Made by a program: the position numbers and the translations under genes. Below the pieces are notes generated by a model that worked only from the letters and a program-made list of their open reading frames with translations, did not search any database and was not told the origin of the DNA. Source: Microlunatus panaciterrae (lineage in GTDB: Bacteria; Actinomycetota; Actinomycetes; Propionibacteriales; Propionibacteriaceae). From it: a DNA stretch of 64,000 nt. This document shows, piece after piece, positions 63,614-64,000 of this stretch (position 1 is its first letter; each line of letters starts with the position of its first letter). Where the stretch lies: positions 2,170,001-2,234,000 of the forward strand of contig NZ_JAFBCF010000001.1 in NCBI RefSeq assembly GCF_016907535.1, read 5' to 3'.

Positions 63614-63745
63614 GCGCATTCCTGTCAAACTGGCCGTACCAGTTCGGTCGTGGTCTGGTCAAGGACTGGCGCGGGTGCTGAGGCGGATTGGTCCATCGCC
63701 CTCCTAGTCGCTAGACTTTCACGTCGTTGCTCGAAAGAGCGGCAC

Positions 63746-63821
63746 GCACCCGTAGCTCAACGGATAGAGCATCTGACTACGGATCAGAAGGTTGGGAGTT
63801 CGAATCTCTCCGGGTGCGCCA
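63746..63821 (+). tRNA. tRNA-Arg, anticodon ACG
   Basis: Acceptor GCACCCG pairs with CGGGTGC; D arm AGCTCAACGGATAGAGC; anticodon stem TCTGA/TCAGA encloses CTACGGA, anticodon ACG; T arm GGGAGTTCGAATCTCTC. CCA is encoded (63819-63821). Confidence 0.96.
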
Positions 63822-63851
63822 GCGATTTCCCAGCTGAGTCCGCCCGTTGCG

Positions 63852-63874
63852 GCCCTCAACCAAGGGCTTTTCTT
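63852..63874 (+). terminator. Hairpin terminator after tRNA-Arg
   Basis: GCCCT and AGGGC pair across a 6-base loop, followed by TTTTCTT, 31 bases after the tRNA 3' end. Confidence 0.6.
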
Positions 63875-63914
63875 CCACCACTGCCCTCCCGTCAGGACCT
63901 GCAGTCGGGTCGCG

Positions 63915-64000
63915 TCACGGGGCGACCCTCCGCGTGAACGTCAGGTGGGTGACGCCGCTGGGCGACGAGACCGCCTCGACGTCGTACGCATCCTCGAGGG
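63915..64000 (-). CDS. C-terminal end of an unidentified protein (cut by window edge)
   Basis: One reverse frame reads LEDAYDVEAVSSPSGVTH and ends TRRVAP at a TGA (63917-63915). Its composition looks coding, and the other two frames do not read comparably. Text of this kind (V-x-S-x-P-x-G-T-x-L-x-F-x-R-R) is found at the C-termini of ATPase domains of anti-sigma/histidine kinases, but 28 residues are too few for a call. Confidence 0.4.
   Translation of the reverse strand, partial: LEDAYDVEAVSSPSGVTHLTFTRRVAP

Overview
The window is GC-rich DNA, densely packed with short operons, from a high-GC actinobacterium. Lineage markers are a WhiB-family protein, a proteasome activator of the Bpa/PafE type, a SigK/RskA pair, a class F sortase, an MptB-like mannosyltransferase, a GTP-type PEP carboxykinase and a candidate DtxR/IdeR-type iron box. 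The overall look (PiT transporter with a candidate Pho box, many sugar-acid genes, dispersed CCCTGAGCCTGTCGAAGGGC repeats) would fit Propionibacteriaceae such as Microlunatus relatives, but that is inference.

Layout: (1) 1-6.0 kb: a truncated phosphotransferase gene, then an IclR regulator divergent from hutH-hutU-hutF (histidine catabolism; hutI and hutG are not in the window). (2) 6.1-8.9 kb: a small membrane protein and a GH13 trehalose-synthase-like enzyme, followed by about 0.8 kb of repeat-rich non-coding DNA. (3) 9.7-12.7 kb: a secreted CHRD-like protein, class F sortase, ECF sigma SigK and anti-sigma RskA, with a SigK-like promoter in front. (4) 12.7-25 kb: housekeeping and transport: TenA with a kinase-like partner, a membrane-anchored sigma-like protein, EfeU, EcsC, Aat, Fpg/Nei, rhodanese, a TPP riboswitch with a CytX-type transporter, GDPD and arginine deiminase. 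(5) 25-35 kb: two glycosyltransferases, adenosine deaminase, a PAP2-DAG kinase fusion, SerS, a HAD phosphatase, WhiB-HTH, Bpa and PrsW. (6) 35-49 kb: an asymmetric ABC exporter pair, two oxidoreductases, tRNA-Ser(UGA), a flavin monooxygenase, the kduD-eda-kdgK-deacylase-PH operon and an LCP protein. (7) 49.2-51.9 kb: tRNA-Ser(GCU) carrying a 2.56-kb integrated remnant with a 72-bp direct repeat at both ends, a broken tyrosine integrase and a lipoprotein gene. (8) 52-59 kb: an FG-GAP protein and sugar-acid genes (SDR, 2-hydroxyacid dehydrogenase, CE15-like esterase, RidA, L-fuconate dehydratase) interleaved with repeat arrays. (9) 59.5-64 kb: pckG, a DinB protein, PiT with a small membrane partner, tRNA-Arg(ACG) and the end of an unidentified gene.

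How the parts fit: HutH/U/F carry histidine towards glutamate. TenA plus the riboswitch-controlled CytX point to thiamine-pyrimidine salvage. KduD/KdgK/Eda channel ketodeoxy sugar acids into pyruvate and triose phosphate, and FucD feeds a related sugar-acid route. The most unusual material is the set of at least three families of dispersed short repeats. One family has entered the sortase reading frame, one forms a tandem array of about 83-bp hairpin units, and all three meet at 59.07-59.48 kb. Other notable items are the ABC pair with one complete composite ATP site and one lost site, and the PAP2-kinase fusion whose PAP2 nucleophile is replaced.
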